Source: Sphingopyxis bauzanensis
GTDB taxonomy: Bacteria; Pseudomonadota; Alphaproteobacteria; Sphingomonadales; Sphingomonadaceae
Assembly: GCF_002205675.1 (NCBI RefSeq)
Contig: NZ_NISK01000003.1
Coordinates: forward strand, 186,001-250,000
Length of the DNA stretch: 64,000 nucleotides
Reading direction: 5' to 3'
Shown here: piece by piece, positions 52,001-59,451 of the stretch
Position numbering within the stretch: position 1 is the first letter of the stretch
How the letters are laid out: the number at the start of each line of letters is the position of its first letter
Program-made: the position numbers and the translations under genes
Notes under the pieces: model-generated
What the model was told of the DNA's origin: nothing
The model's database searches: none
Seen by the model: the letters and a program-made list of their open reading frames with translations, nothing else

Positions 52001-53674
52001 CAGGTGGTTTTCGCCTTCGCGGATTTCCAGCCCGCGCCACAGACTGACCGCTACGCTGCCGTCGGCCGACTTGCTGGTGCCTTCAAAGGTCAGCGGGTCG
52101 GCGGCTTTGCCGTTAACACGCAGCGCGACGGTCTGGCCCGGCGTGTGCTTAACCGCGGCCCGGATCGCTTTTGAGCGCGGGTTGTGATCGGTGGCGGGGA
52201 ACAGCCAGTCGATGCCCGGAGCCTGTCCGGCCAGCCAGTCGCGACCGGCTCCCGCTGCTTCGGGGTCGCTGAGCACCGTTGGCGCCACAATTAGCGCAGT
52301 TTTGGGCGCTGCGCGCGGTGCGCTGGCGATTGCACGGAAATCGGCACGTTTCAGCGCGCCGCCGCGACCCTCTACAAAACGCGAGATGGCACTGCCGGCG
52401 CTTTGCGTCGAACGGGCGCAATCGATCGCTTCGCGGTCGAGCGGCAGCGTCGACGGATCGATCTGGACAACGTGCAGGCCGGGGCGCACGCCTTCGAAAT
52501 GATAGCGGCCATCCTCATCGGTGACGGTGTAACTGCCGTCCTGCAGCATCACGCGCACGCCGGCGATGCCTTCGGCCTCGCGCGGATCAACCGTGCAGCC
52601 GCCGTCGCTGATGCGGCCGATGATCGTCATCCGGTCGCCCAACTGGTCGCGTTTGATCGAAATCGTCGCTTCGGCAATATTGCTCGCCGAGCCGCGGTTA
52701 TCGACGGCCGAGGCGCGGTTGAGCGCATTGCCGGGCTGCGCCGACACGATGACTTCGGCCAGATAGATCAGCAGCGCCGTGCGCGATGCGGCGATGCTCG
52801 GCACCACCACGCTAAATTCGCGGCCGTTGGCGACGATATTGGCGGTCACGCGCACGCCATCGATCCGCACCGTATCGGCGCGCAGCCGCATCCCGGCGGG
52901 CAGCACGTCGCTGACCGTCACTGCGCCGGTGTTGCGGCGCGCGTCGCGGTTGGCGACCTCGATGCGGTACTGGATCACGTCGCCCGGCACCGCGACCTGC
53001 GTTGATGTCGTTTTGCGCAGGATCAGCGGCAAACCGGGCTGATCGACCGGAATATCGACGCGTACGGGGGCAGGGCTGTTCAGCGTGAACGGATTGCCAT
53101 AGCTCGCGCCGCTGATTTCGAATGGAAGCCCGTCGTCGGGGCGGCGGAAGGACGCCAGATCGGCGGGATTTGATGCCGACGGCGCGGTGAACGGGGCGGG
53201 GGGCTGTACGATCAAGCGATAGGTGCCCGGCGCCACGAACGGGAACCGATAGTCGCCTGGCGGGAAATTATAGGTCGTACCGGCTGCATCGGAGACGCTC
53301 TGGCCCGTGATGACGCTCGACGGATAGGCCGAGACGCCATCGTCGCCGAAAACCTGGACGGGCTGGCCGGTGGCGGCATCAACCAAGGTCACGCGGCTGC
53401 CGGGAACGGGGGCGCCGTCGCCGCTGTCGAACACGATGCCGAACGGGTCGACGAGGAAATTGATCGTCGCCAGCGCGACAAGGATGGCGTTCGCCTGATC
53501 GGTGACCCTAACATCGACACGGTTCGACAGCGCCTGACCGGGGTTGCCGTCATGCGTCCACTGTGCCGAAGCCGTGTTCGTGATCACCTGCGCGTGCGCC
53601 CGGGGGACCGCAGGCAGCATGGCTGCCGCGACCAGGGCGGTCACAAGGCCGAAATAGTTGGTTCCGAGTGCCAT
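49013..53674 (-). CDS. Giant surface protein: DUF11 and SdrD-like domains fused to a probable outer-membrane beta barrel
   Basis: This is a 1553-residue exported protein. A signal peptide ends PRAHA-Q at about residue 28, followed at once by VITNTASAQW. Residues roughly 215-340 form a DUF11-like Ig-type domain (YRIEVANRDARRNTGAVTVS, LPAGMRL). About 350-410 is a carboxypeptidase-regulatory/SdrD-B-like domain (GIAGVRVMLQDGSYTVTDED, GRYHFEGVRPGLHVVQID). Another Ig-like stretch covers 500-600. From about residue 690 the sequence is alternating beta strands with many Tyr/Arg/Asp turns (DYDIDYLSGTIRFRSPVLS, then barrel-like strands) to the end. The last residues (FAGLGL) are not the classic terminal Phe. 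It is the last gene of a four-gene minus-strand cluster of exported proteins. Function unknown; a surface scaffold or secretion port is possible. Confidence 0.75.
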   Translation of the reverse strand: MALGTNYFGLVTALVAAAMLPAVPRAHAQVITNTASAQWTHDGNPGQALSNRVDVRVTDQANAILVALATINFLVDPFGIVFDSGDGAPVPGSRVTLVDAATGQPVQVFGDDGVSAYPSSVITGQSVSDAAGTTYNFPPGDYRFPFVAPGTYRLIVQPPAPFTAPSASNPADLASFRRPDDGLPFEISGASYGNPFTLNSPAPVRVDIPVDQPGLPLILRKTTSTQVAVPGDVIQYRIEVANRDARRNTGAVTVSDVLPAGMRLRADTVRIDGVRVTANIVANGREFSVVVPSIAASRTALLIYLAEVIVSAQPGNALNRASAVDNRGSASNIAEATISIKRDQLGDRMTIIGRISDGGCTVDPREAEGIAGVRVMLQDGSYTVTDEDGRYHFEGVRPGLHVVQIDPSTLPLDREAIDCARSTQSAGSAISRFVEGRGGALKRADFRAIASAPRAAPKTALIVAPTVLSDPEAAGAGRDWLAGQAPGIDWLFPATDHNPRSKAIRAAVKHTPGQTVALRVNGKAADPLTFEGTSKSADGSVAVSLWRGLEIREGENHLAAEVKDLNGVIIAALERQVHYSITPMRAALIRERSVLVADGVTRPVIAVRLTDRDGKPVRSGLTGDFSVPAPYYPAVEADAQQARQLAGLERAQPLWKIDGDDGIAYIELEPTTASGTLAMDFLFRDDKVTRKQTIETWLDPGDRPWTVVGFAAGTIGYNTLDDRMEPAAETLDDLNADARLALYAKGRVRGKWLMTLAYDSDKDEDDARFGGVIDPRAYYAIYADRNETRYDAASVRKLYLRLERPQFYAMFGDIETGISEPQLARYQRALNGGKAEYRGRNFAATAFVADTPYRFRRDEIQGNGLTGPYQLGARDILPNSERIVIETRDRLHSERIVNSVSMSRHVDYDIDYLSGTIRFRSPVLSRSSDLDPQFIVAEYEVDGIGQRVLNAGGRVSYQSNDEKLRVGATFIHDEDGNAKTNLGGVDARYRPNIDTEVRAELAISDGKAQNGNPAAVSGTAKAWLIEAEHHSSNADFLAYVRERESGFGAGQLNRGEDGTRKFGVDARLRATRTLSLTGSAWQEDFLNVGARRRAARALAEYDNGTTVSRAGLTHADDRLSDGTRNRSNIVHFGATQRLFEKRIELDAQTEFALGGKDASIDFPTRHRLGARFAINRDVNLVGSYEIADGDTIKARTARLGFDLTPWSGARLLATANQQEIGEYGPRSFAAYGLSQSLKLGERWSVDVAVDGNRTLGGIRAGDVINVNQPVASGGFLGDNGTLTEDFLAISTGATYRADRWTLTGRAEYRDGEIANRYGLTLGGLRQLGEGRALGALFTYAKASGSGTTPTTEVINFEMSWAHRPADSSVSWLNKSEFRSDKVRDAVAGQPGPIGGGALTIDGDATSRRMLNSLSVNWTPLGDRENRRDAARMWYERGESSLFWGTRYNFDKFGADDVKGWSNLIGADFRFNLGENVDVGASGTVRVGTDADTVSWAGGPTVTLAPMKNANITFGYNFAGFHDRDFEDARYSRSGAYVAFKLKFDQTSFAGLGL

Positions 53675-53741
53675 GATAGCCCCGAATGGAGCAACGGGTG
53701 GCGGTTTTTGGGCCGCGCCCGCTGCTCTATCGGTACTTCGA

Positions 53742-54806
53742 TCAGTTGACCGTCGCGCGGAAGACGAGCGTCTGCGCTGCGCCTGCTGCGATCGTGGCGA
53801 TCGTTCCCGTCACATTGGGCGCAATATAGCTGCCTCCCGCGACGCCATCGGCGTTACAGGTGCCGGCGGTAACCGTTCCGTTGAGCCGGATTGTACCTGC
53901 GTTGAAGTTGAGCTGGCCGGGTACCGCGTCATTGATGACCACCGACGTCGCCGGAACGCTGCCGCTGTTGGCGACAGCGATGCAATATTCGACGATTGCG
54001 CCGGGGATCAGCTTCGGATTCGTCGTGTTGTTAAACGGATCCGAGATGACACGGCTGGTTTTAGTGACCGCCAGAGTGGCGGTTTGTACTGTATAGTCAT
54101 CATTGTCGCTATGCGACCCGTCGCGCGCAGCATCGCCGGTAACGCCCGCGATATCGGCAAAGACAGTATCTTTGCCTGCCATATTCGCACCGGCCGTTTG
54201 GGTGATGGCCGCGCCCTGGGCGCTAACCGTGCCACCTTCGCGCGCAGTGGCGCGAAGAGTGACGCCTGCGACGGCGTTGTTAGCAAGGCTTGCCGGAATA
54301 TCGGCAATCACAAACAGGCGGATCGCTGTATCGACAACGAGTTCGTCGACGTAGCCGGTGAGCAGCGTGTCACCGACATCCCAGCTGCCAACCGAGCCGG
54401 TAACCGTATTGTCGCGATAAATCCGTACGTTGGTAGCATCGAATGTGTCGGTTCCGCCATGCGCCGCAGTGCCGCCTGCGATCTGCGAAGCGACAAGTGC
54501 GAAATCGAGCGTTTCGTTCGAGCTGTTGGTCAATTGGAACGTCGTGACGGCATTTGTCTGCCCCGGCACAACATTCGTGGTGACCGTGCCGACTTCTTCG
54601 ACGAGCAGGTTGATCTTGCGGTCGACGACAAAATTGTCGGAGGCCGACTGCTGTCCCTGCGCAACGCCACCGACCTGATAGTCGACGGTGGCGGTATTCG
54701 TGATCGTGGTACCCGCGGTCGTCCCGGCAGCAAGTGCCGGAGTGGCGGCTAGACTTGTGATCGCCGCCAGACCGATGATGCCCACGGTGTTCAGCTTGCT
54801 GGTCAT
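53742..54806 (-). CDS. Exported DUF11-like protein with NTA motif
   Basis: This 354-residue protein has a signal peptide ending PALA-A, followed directly by GTTAGTTITNTATVDYQVGG. Two Ig-like regions are suggested: one around residues 70-200 (FQLTNSSNETLDFALVASQI) and a DUF11-type one near the end (IVEYCIAVANSGSVPATSVV, INDAVPGQLNF). It is Thr/Ala/Val/Asp-rich with only two cysteines and no membrane anchor. The layout and N-terminal motif are shared with the gene at 55356, so they are paralogs. The gene is 67 bases upstream of the giant protein gene. Confidence 0.72.
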   Translation of the reverse strand: MTSKLNTVGIIGLAAITSLAATPALAAGTTAGTTITNTATVDYQVGGVAQGQQSASDNFVVDRKINLLVEEVGTVTTNVVPGQTNAVTTFQLTNSSNETLDFALVASQIAGGTAAHGGTDTFDATNVRIYRDNTVTGSVGSWDVGDTLLTGYVDELVVDTAIRLFVIADIPASLANNAVAGVTLRATAREGGTVSAQGAAITQTAGANMAGKDTVFADIAGVTGDAARDGSHSDNDDYTVQTATLAVTKTSRVISDPFNNTTNPKLIPGAIVEYCIAVANSGSVPATSVVINDAVPGQLNFNAGTIRLNGTVTAGTCNADGVAGGSYIAPNVTGTIATIAAGAAQTLVFRATVN

Positions 54807-54879
54807 AGCTGAGCTCCTTGGCTTTGAACGATTGCCGTTTCCCCACCGCTGGCAATCTGTAAGCGGTTATTTTAATTCG

Positions 54880-55356
54880 CTATTTTACGACTCCTCGAAA
54901 CATCAGCTTGCCGCTGCCGCCCGCCGGGATCGGTTTTTGAAAGGCCCAGCGGATGTGCGTCACGTCGCCCGGCTGCGCCGCGCGGCGCGTGCCGTCGGAC
55001 ATCGCCACCGTCAGTTGATCGAGTTGTCCCCAGCCGCGGCCGCCATCGATTGAGACAAGCGGCCGTGTGTCGCCGGCGTCGGCAAAGCTGACTGCCGCAG
55101 GGAGGGGGTTGGTGATGACGAACTTGTCCGCGGGCTGGGCACCGGCATTGCGATAGTTGAGCACGAAGACGAGCCGGTCGCCGGGAACGACGACCTTGGG
55201 TTCTTCGAGCAAGATCCGCTGCTTACCCTGGGCATCGGTGGACACGCGCTCGACGAACACGTCGTTGGCGAGCGCCACCTGGTTGGCGGCGAGAGCCTGT
55301 GTCGGCAACAGCGCCGCGAGAAACAGGAAAAGGGCCGTGCGCATACGCATCTCCAT
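54880..55356 (-). CDS. Small exported single-DUF11-domain protein
   Basis: This 158-residue protein has a signal peptide ending QALA-A. The mature part is one Ig-like/DUF11 domain: VVPGDRLVFVLNYRNAGAQP, ADKFVITNPLPAAVSFADAG, then a C-terminal GDVTHIRWAFQKPIPAGGSG, ending KLMFRGVVK. It lacks the NTA motif of its neighbours. The ATG at 55356 shares one base with the stop of the upstream gene (TGATG), indicating translational coupling; internal ATGs at 55350 and 55344 are alternatives. Confidence 0.72.
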   Translation of the reverse strand: MEMRMRTALFLFLAALLPTQALAANQVALANDVFVERVSTDAQGKQRILLEEPKVVVPGDRLVFVLNYRNAGAQPADKFVITNPLPAAVSFADAGDTRPLVSIDGGRGWGQLDQLTVAMSDGTRRAAQPGDVTHIRWAFQKPIPAGGSGKLMFRGVVK

Positions 55357-56357
55357 CAATCGATCGTGGTTTGGAAGGTGACGGTGCGGGTCTGACCGCC
55401 GGCGACGGTGCCGAGCGCGACGTTGATCCGCGTGCCGTTGTAATCGCCCGCATCCGCATCGACCGCGTCGGACTGCGGGGCGCCACCAAGCGTGATCGAT
55501 CCGGGAACATAGCTGGTGTCCGCCGGGATGTTATCGGTGATCGCGAGGCCGTTGACTGACCCGCTGCCCGCGACGGTGGCCACGATCGTGTAAGTGATTG
55601 TCGCACCCGGGATCGGATCGGCGGTGCCGAGCGGATTAGTTATGACGGCCGATTTGACGAGGGTTACGGTGGCCGCCGAGACGATAAAGGCACCGGCATC
55701 GGTGCCATCGGCACCGGTCGAGCCGACAACTGCGTCGCCGCCGCCTTCGCCTTGACCCGCGAAGCTGGCTCCCGGTGCGCCGGTGCCGGTGACGGCTGCT
55801 GCGACTAGGCTAACGATCCCGCGGTTGCCATCAACGACGGTCCCTGGCGTGGTCGCAACGACAAAGACCGTCACGCTTTCGTCGGGATCGAGTTCGGGAT
55901 CGTTCGCGCCCGGCGTGTAGAGCGTGTCGGTACCCGCGTCGAACACGCCGTCGCCATTGTCGATATAGATTTGGGCGACGACCGGGTCGTAATTGTCACC
56001 GCCAGCGTTGGCGATCGTGCTCAGCACGAAATTTTCGACGCCGTTGCCGTTGTTGGTGACCGAGAAGGTCAATACCTGTCCGGTTGCACCGGGGGTCGTC
56101 GGGACATCGGCTGGATTGCTCGAATCGACGGTAACGTCGAGCAGTTCATCGACGAGCAGATCGACCTGGTTCGAATCGATCGTCGTCGTACCGGCGCCGG
56201 TGTCGAAACTGGCCGAGGCGGTGTTGCTGATCGTCGAACCGGCGCGTGTACCGGCGGCTTGAGCCTGCATCGGCAGCGCAAGCGCGGCCAACAGGGCGAA
56301 TATTGAACAAGAGGGTGGAAGCCGATGCTTCGCGCCCCCCACAGGCGCTGTCGTCAT
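55356..56357 (-). CDS. Exported DUF11-like protein with NTA motif, first gene of the surface cluster
   Basis: This 333-residue protein is the first gene of the cluster. ATG 56357 has GGAG eight bases ahead. The signal peptide ends MQAQA-A and is followed by GTRAGSTISNTASASFDTG, nearly the same as its paralog at 53742. Two Ig-like parts follow: TNNGNGVENFVLSTIANAGG, an acidic calcium-binding-like loop YIDNGDGVFDAGTDTLY (D-N-G-D-G), and a C-terminal DUF11 (YTIVATVAGSGSVNGLAITD). Terminal TFQTTID resembles the VFRATVN end of the paralog. Confidence 0.72.
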   Translation of the reverse strand: MTTAPVGGAKHRLPPSCSIFALLAALALPMQAQAAGTRAGSTISNTASASFDTGAGTTTIDSNQVDLLVDELLDVTVDSSNPADVPTTPGATGQVLTFSVTNNGNGVENFVLSTIANAGGDNYDPVVAQIYIDNGDGVFDAGTDTLYTPGANDPELDPDESVTVFVVATTPGTVVDGNRGIVSLVAAAVTGTGAPGASFAGQGEGGGDAVVGSTGADGTDAGAFIVSAATVTLVKSAVITNPLGTADPIPGATITYTIVATVAGSGSVNGLAITDNIPADTSYVPGSITLGGAPQSDAVDADAGDYNGTRINVALGTVAGGQTRTVTFQTTID

Positions 56358-56553
56358 CACTTTAACTCCGAAAAGGTTGGTCCTTGGAGCCCTCAGTCGA
56401 CGAAAAAGGGTAATTTCAGGTTAAAAAGCAGCGAGAAAGACGGGTTATGACCCAGACGGGGACAGAATGGAGGCTCGGTGCGTCGCAAAACGGGGCGCTG
56501 GCGCTAAATGCAAACGGTGCGTAAGAAGAGGCGGTTAACGCAGGAGAACAGGG

Positions 56554-57750
56554 GTGGCGGACGATCGGGGGAGCAAAGGCACGCGCCCGCGTTCCAATCC
56601 GCTGCATCAAATCGAGATCGACGATTTTCGCCGCGACCGGCTGCTCGCGGCGCTGACGTTGATATTCGGCGCGAGCTTTTGCCTCGGGTTGCCCTTTGCA
56701 TTGCAGGCGGGCGCCGAATTCTTTCTGCCGCTGACTGCCGCGATCGTGATTGCGATCGCGCTCGTACCGTTGCTTGAGTGGCTCGAACGGCGCGGGGTGC
56801 CATCCGCGCTTGCGGCTTTCCTGTCGCTGGCGATGTTCCTGATGCTCATCAACGCCGCGCTGGCGATCATTGTCGTCCCGGCAACGGGCTGGTTCGCCCG
56901 CCTGCCCGATTCCATCCCACGGATCCAGAGCAACCTGGCGCCGCTGATCGATTTCTATTCGACGCTGCAAGGCTTTGTTGAGCGGACGCTGCTGTCGGTG
57001 GCGAGCGGGAGCGAGGCGACGGCGCTGGCGGTCGCGGCGACCGCGCCGACATCTGTCGTCGACTATTTCATCTCGGCGGCGCCATCGGCAGCGATCCAGC
57101 TGTTCTTTGCCGTGCTGGTGATCTTTTTTTTCCTTTCGGGCTGGACGCGGCTCCGCAAGGGAACGATCCGGCGCCGCGGCAGCTTCGATGGCGCGATGCA
57201 GACCGCGCGGGTGATCCAGAATGTGGTCGATGCCACCGCGGACTATCTCGCGACGATCACGATGATCAACGCGATCCTCGGGCTGTCAGTCGCGTTGCTC
57301 TTATGGGCGCTCGGGATGCCGTCGCCGTTCATGTGGGGCGGCATCGTGTCGCTGTGCAATTTCGTGCCCTATGTCGGGCCGATTGTCGCGGCGATCCTGC
57401 TTGGACTTGGCGGGTTGATGACATTCGACGCGGTCGGGCTGGCCTTGCTGCCCGCGTTGTTGTTCATCGGGGTCCACACGGTTGAGGCCAATCTGATCAC
57501 GCCGCTGGTGCTGGGCAAACGGTTGACGATCAATCCGTTGCTGATTCTGGTCTCGCTCAGCTTCTGGGGCTGGGTGTGGGGTGCGCCAGGGGCGCTGCTC
57601 GCGGTACCGCTGCTGCTGATTTTGCAGACGGTGTTGCAATCGACCGGGACACCCGATCTGGCGGGATTCCTGTTCGAACGCGGGACGTTGACGACGGTCG
57701 ACGAGATGCGCGATCGATTAAATCGAAGCGAAGCCGAAAGCGACGGTTGA
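56554..57750 (+). CDS. AI-2E family transporter
   Basis: This is a 398-residue inner membrane protein of the AI-2E (PerM/YdiK) family with seven to eight helices, the long middle amphipathic part SVASGSEATALAVAATAP, and the family's conserved MGG-like region LWALGMPSPFMWGGIVSLCNFVPYVGP and LITPLVLGKRLTINPLLIL. Members export diverse small molecules; only some handle autoinducer-2. It starts at GTG 56554 with AGGAG before it. The 196 bases separating it from the surface cluster hold both divergent promoters; I can name none with confidence. Confidence 0.88.
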   Translation: MADDRGSKGTRPRSNPLHQIEIDDFRRDRLLAALTLIFGASFCLGLPFALQAGAEFFLPLTAAIVIAIALVPLLEWLERRGVPSALAAFLSLAMFLMLINAALAIIVVPATGWFARLPDSIPRIQSNLAPLIDFYSTLQGFVERTLLSVASGSEATALAVAATAPTSVVDYFISAAPSAAIQLFFAVLVIFFFLSGWTRLRKGTIRRRGSFDGAMQTARVIQNVVDATADYLATITMINAILGLSVALLLWALGMPSPFMWGGIVSLCNFVPYVGPIVAAILLGLGGLMTFDAVGLALLPALLFIGVHTVEANLITPLVLGKRLTINPLLILVSLSFWGWVWGAPGALLAVPLLLILQTVLQSTGTPDLAGFLFERGTLTTVDEMRDRLNRSEAESDG

Positions 57751-57775
57751 CAGGTCGGGGCGAGCGCCATATTGG
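57747..57775 (+). promoter_or_regulatory. Promoter of tRNA-Asp
   Basis: TTGACA at 57747-57752 (overlapping the end of the transporter gene) and TATTGG at 57770-57775 are separated by 17 bases, about 18 bases before the mature tRNA. Confidence 0.7.
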
Positions 57776-57793
57776 CGCTGCTCCCAAGCACAC

Positions 57794-57870
57794 GCGGGTG
57801 TAGCTCAGTTGGTTAGAGTGCCGGCCTGTCACGCCGGAGGTCGCGGGTTCGAGCCCCGTCACTCGCGCCA
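57794..57870 (+). tRNA. tRNA-Asp (anticodon GTC)
   Basis: The 77-base gene has acceptor GCGGGTG / CACTCGC, D-arm AGCTCAGTTGGTTAGAGT, anticodon stem CCGGC / GCCGG around CTGTCAC (anticodon GTC), T-arm CGCGGGTTCGAGCCCCG and encoded CCA. Confidence 0.96.
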
Positions 57871-57923
57871 TTCCTTGTCTTTAGGGACGGAATGGCGGCC
57901 GCGGCTTGGGATTATCCAGCACT

Positions 57924-57974
57924 GGAAATTGGGGACTTGGCGTCGCTCTTCAGCGGCGCCAAGTCCCCAATTCC
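57924..57974. repeat. Inverted repeat straddling the DUF2842 stop codon
   Basis: GGAAATTGGGGACTTGGCG (57924-57942) and CGCCAAGTCCCCAATTCC (57957-57974) are reverse complements apart from one extra A. The right arm encodes the last residues of DUF2842 (ELGTW). Without a T-run it is not a classic terminator. Confidence 0.75.
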
Positions 57975-58186
57975 ATCCAGCGCAGCAGCGGCTTCAGCGG
58001 CAAGATCCAGACGATCCCCGCGACCAGATAGAAAATTCCTTGCACCAGCACCGGCCAAACGCCGACCCACGGCGACAGGCTGACGATGATCGCGGTCCAT
58101 GCGGCGATCAGCATCAGGATCAGCAGCATCCCAACCGGTTTGCGCCAGCTCGGCTGTGGATTGTCCTGGGCGGGGTCTTGGCTCAC
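57950..58186 (-). CDS. DUF2842 membrane protein
   Basis: This is a 78-residue protein with two hydrophobic helices (GMLLILMLIAAWTAIIVSLS and VLVQGIFYLVAGIVWILPLK). PSWRKPVGMLLIL and ILPLKPLLRWM are the DUF2842 signatures. Start at GTG 58186 gives a GTGA overlap with the cyclo-ligase gene, consistent with co-transcription. The C-terminus (MELGTWRR) is encoded by an inverted repeat and may be locally variable. Function unknown. Confidence 0.85.
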   Translation of the reverse strand: MSQDPAQDNPQPSWRKPVGMLLILMLIAAWTAIIVSLSPWVGVWPVLVQGIFYLVAGIVWILPLKPLLRWMELGTWRR

Positions 58187-58776
58187 AAACGGTCTCCACA
58201 CAGGATGAATTCTTGTTCGGTCAATATGGCATCGAGCGCCATATCGGTCGATTCGCGCGGCGTCGCGTCGATTTCCTGCACCGACCAGCCCACGCCGATC
58301 CGCAACGCGGAGGGGTGCGCGGCGAAATAGCGATCATAATGGCCGCCGCCCTGACCGATGCGGCCACCTTGACGGTCGAATCCCACGAGGGGGCAAAAGA
58401 TGACGTCGGGAGCAACTGCGGTTGCGTCGTCCGCGGGCTGCTGGGTGCTCCATGGTCCCTTTGTCAGCGTTTCGCCGGTCCGCCAGCGCCGAAAGTCCAT
58501 CCTATCGATGCGCGCGGTGTGATGGGGCAAAGCGAGCGCCCCCGCCACGGCGAGGTCGGCGAACATTGGCAATATGTCGGGCTCATCGCCCCACGCAACA
58601 TACGCGCCGACAACGGAATGATCGGCCAAAAGCTCGGTCAGCGGCGCGGGCAGCGCGCGAAATGCTGCCAGCTGCGCCATCCCGTCGAGATTGGCAGCAA
58701 AATGCTTACGCCGAAAACGCAGTCTCTCGCGCAATTTTCGTTTTTGCTGGGCCAGATCAGCGGACAAGTGGGTCAT
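58183..58776 (-). CDS. 5-formyltetrahydrofolate cyclo-ligase
   Basis: This 197-residue enzyme converts 5-formyl-THF to methenyl-THF with ATP. The C-terminal signature VGFDRQGGRIGQGGGHYDRY contains the ATP-binding glycine-rich loop, and KRKLRERLRFRRK is the usual N-terminal basic helix. It lies immediately downstream of a 6S RNA gene, which itself follows zapA: the same zapA-ssrS-cyclo-ligase order found across proteobacteria. Confidence 0.93.
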   Translation of the reverse strand: MTHLSADLAQQKRKLRERLRFRRKHFAANLDGMAQLAAFRALPAPLTELLADHSVVGAYVAWGDEPDILPMFADLAVAGALALPHHTARIDRMDFRRWRTGETLTKGPWSTQQPADDATAVAPDVIFCPLVGFDRQGGRIGQGGGHYDRYFAAHPSALRIGVGWSVQEIDATPRESTDMALDAILTEQEFILCGDRL

Positions 58777-58818
58777 CGCCTCCTGTGCGGGTTTAGACCC
58801 GGGCGCTGGGGTGGGTTG

Positions 58819-58976
58819 GCGGGACCGCCGAGGTCGTTTGCTGGAAAGTCCTCTGACGCCAGTAACGTCAGGTGGGAACCATATACGTCGGACCAGGGTC
58901 CGGGCAGGGACAGCTCCCTAGGATGATGTATCGCCTCAGGGATTTTCGCAAAAGCTCGTGCCGGGCAGTACCCGCC
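58819..58976 (-). ncRNA. ssrS: 6S RNA
   Basis: This is a non-coding gap of about 230 bases between zapA and the cyclo-ligase gene, the classic position of ssrS. On the minus strand the segment CCCTGAGGCGATA (58941-58929) matches the conserved 6S stretch CCCTGAGCCGATA of E. coli. TTTGCGAAAATCC near the 5' part pairs with GGACTTTCCAGCAAA near the 3' part, and GCGGG at the predicted start pairs with CCCGC at 58823-58819, closing a long hairpin of about 158 bases. A promoter lies just upstream. 6S RNA mimics an open promoter and holds RNA polymerase in stationary phase. Ends are approximate. Confidence 0.85.
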
Positions 58977-58982
58977 GCCTCC

Positions 58983-59011
58983 TATGTAGGGGGGCGGGTG
59001 GCTGCGCTCAA
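58983..59011 (-). promoter_or_regulatory. Promoter of 6S RNA
   Basis: On the minus strand, TTGAGC at 59011-59006 (overlapping the last codons of zapA) and TACATA at 58988-58983 are 17 bases apart. The predicted start at about 58976 agrees with the 5' end of the folded RNA. Confidence 0.6.
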
Positions 59012-59451
59012 GAGATTTGCTCGACTTTCGTTGCCAGCGCCTCGATCCGGTCGGCGATCTGGAGCAGCGCGCGGTCGTTTGCGGGCTTGGGTGCCGACGG
59101 CGCGACCGCGGTGGAGCGTGCCACCTCCAGTTCCTTGAGCGCCGCCTGTTCGCGGACGACCGCGGCGCGCAATTCGTCGCGCGCCGCCGCCTCGCGGCTT
59201 TCGGCGAGCGCGACGGCGGCGCGCAGCGAATCGGACTGCGGTTCGGCCTTGTCGACCTTGCCCTTGGCTTCCTGCGCATCGTCGGCGAGCATCAAAGCCG
59301 CGAACAGCAGCTGGCGAACCTCGGTCCCCCCCTGAATTCCGCGCGCTTTTTCATCGACGACGGCGGCAAGCTGGAGCAGCTGCGCTTCCTCGCCGTCGGC
59401 GCAGTGGACGTCATAGGGACGTCCAGCGATCATCAATTTGACATCAGCCAC
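59008..59451 (-). CDS. zapA: Cell division protein ZapA
   Basis: This 147-residue FtsZ-ring stabiliser has the ZapA globular head (VKLMIAGRPYDVHCADGEEA, LLQLAAVVDEKARGIQGG) in the first 55 residues, then a long coiled coil (SLRAAVALAESREAAARDEL, RAAVVREQAALKELEVA). Start at GTG 59451, with GGAGG six bases ahead; it overlaps the small upstream gene by eight bases. It precedes 6S RNA. It is a little longer than the usual 110 residues because of the coiled-coil tail. Confidence 0.88.
   Translation of the reverse strand: MADVKLMIAGRPYDVHCADGEEAQLLQLAAVVDEKARGIQGGTEVRQLLFAALMLADDAQEAKGKVDKAEPQSDSLRAAVALAESREAAARDELRAAVVREQAALKELEVARSTAVAPSAPKPANDRALLQIADRIEALATKVEQIS

Noticed and set aside
50177..52174. 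A 665-codon plus-strand frame within the giant surface protein gene
   Set aside because: High-GC shadow; low-complexity Arg/Ala/Val composition and no start signal, while the minus strand has a coherent signal peptide and domains.
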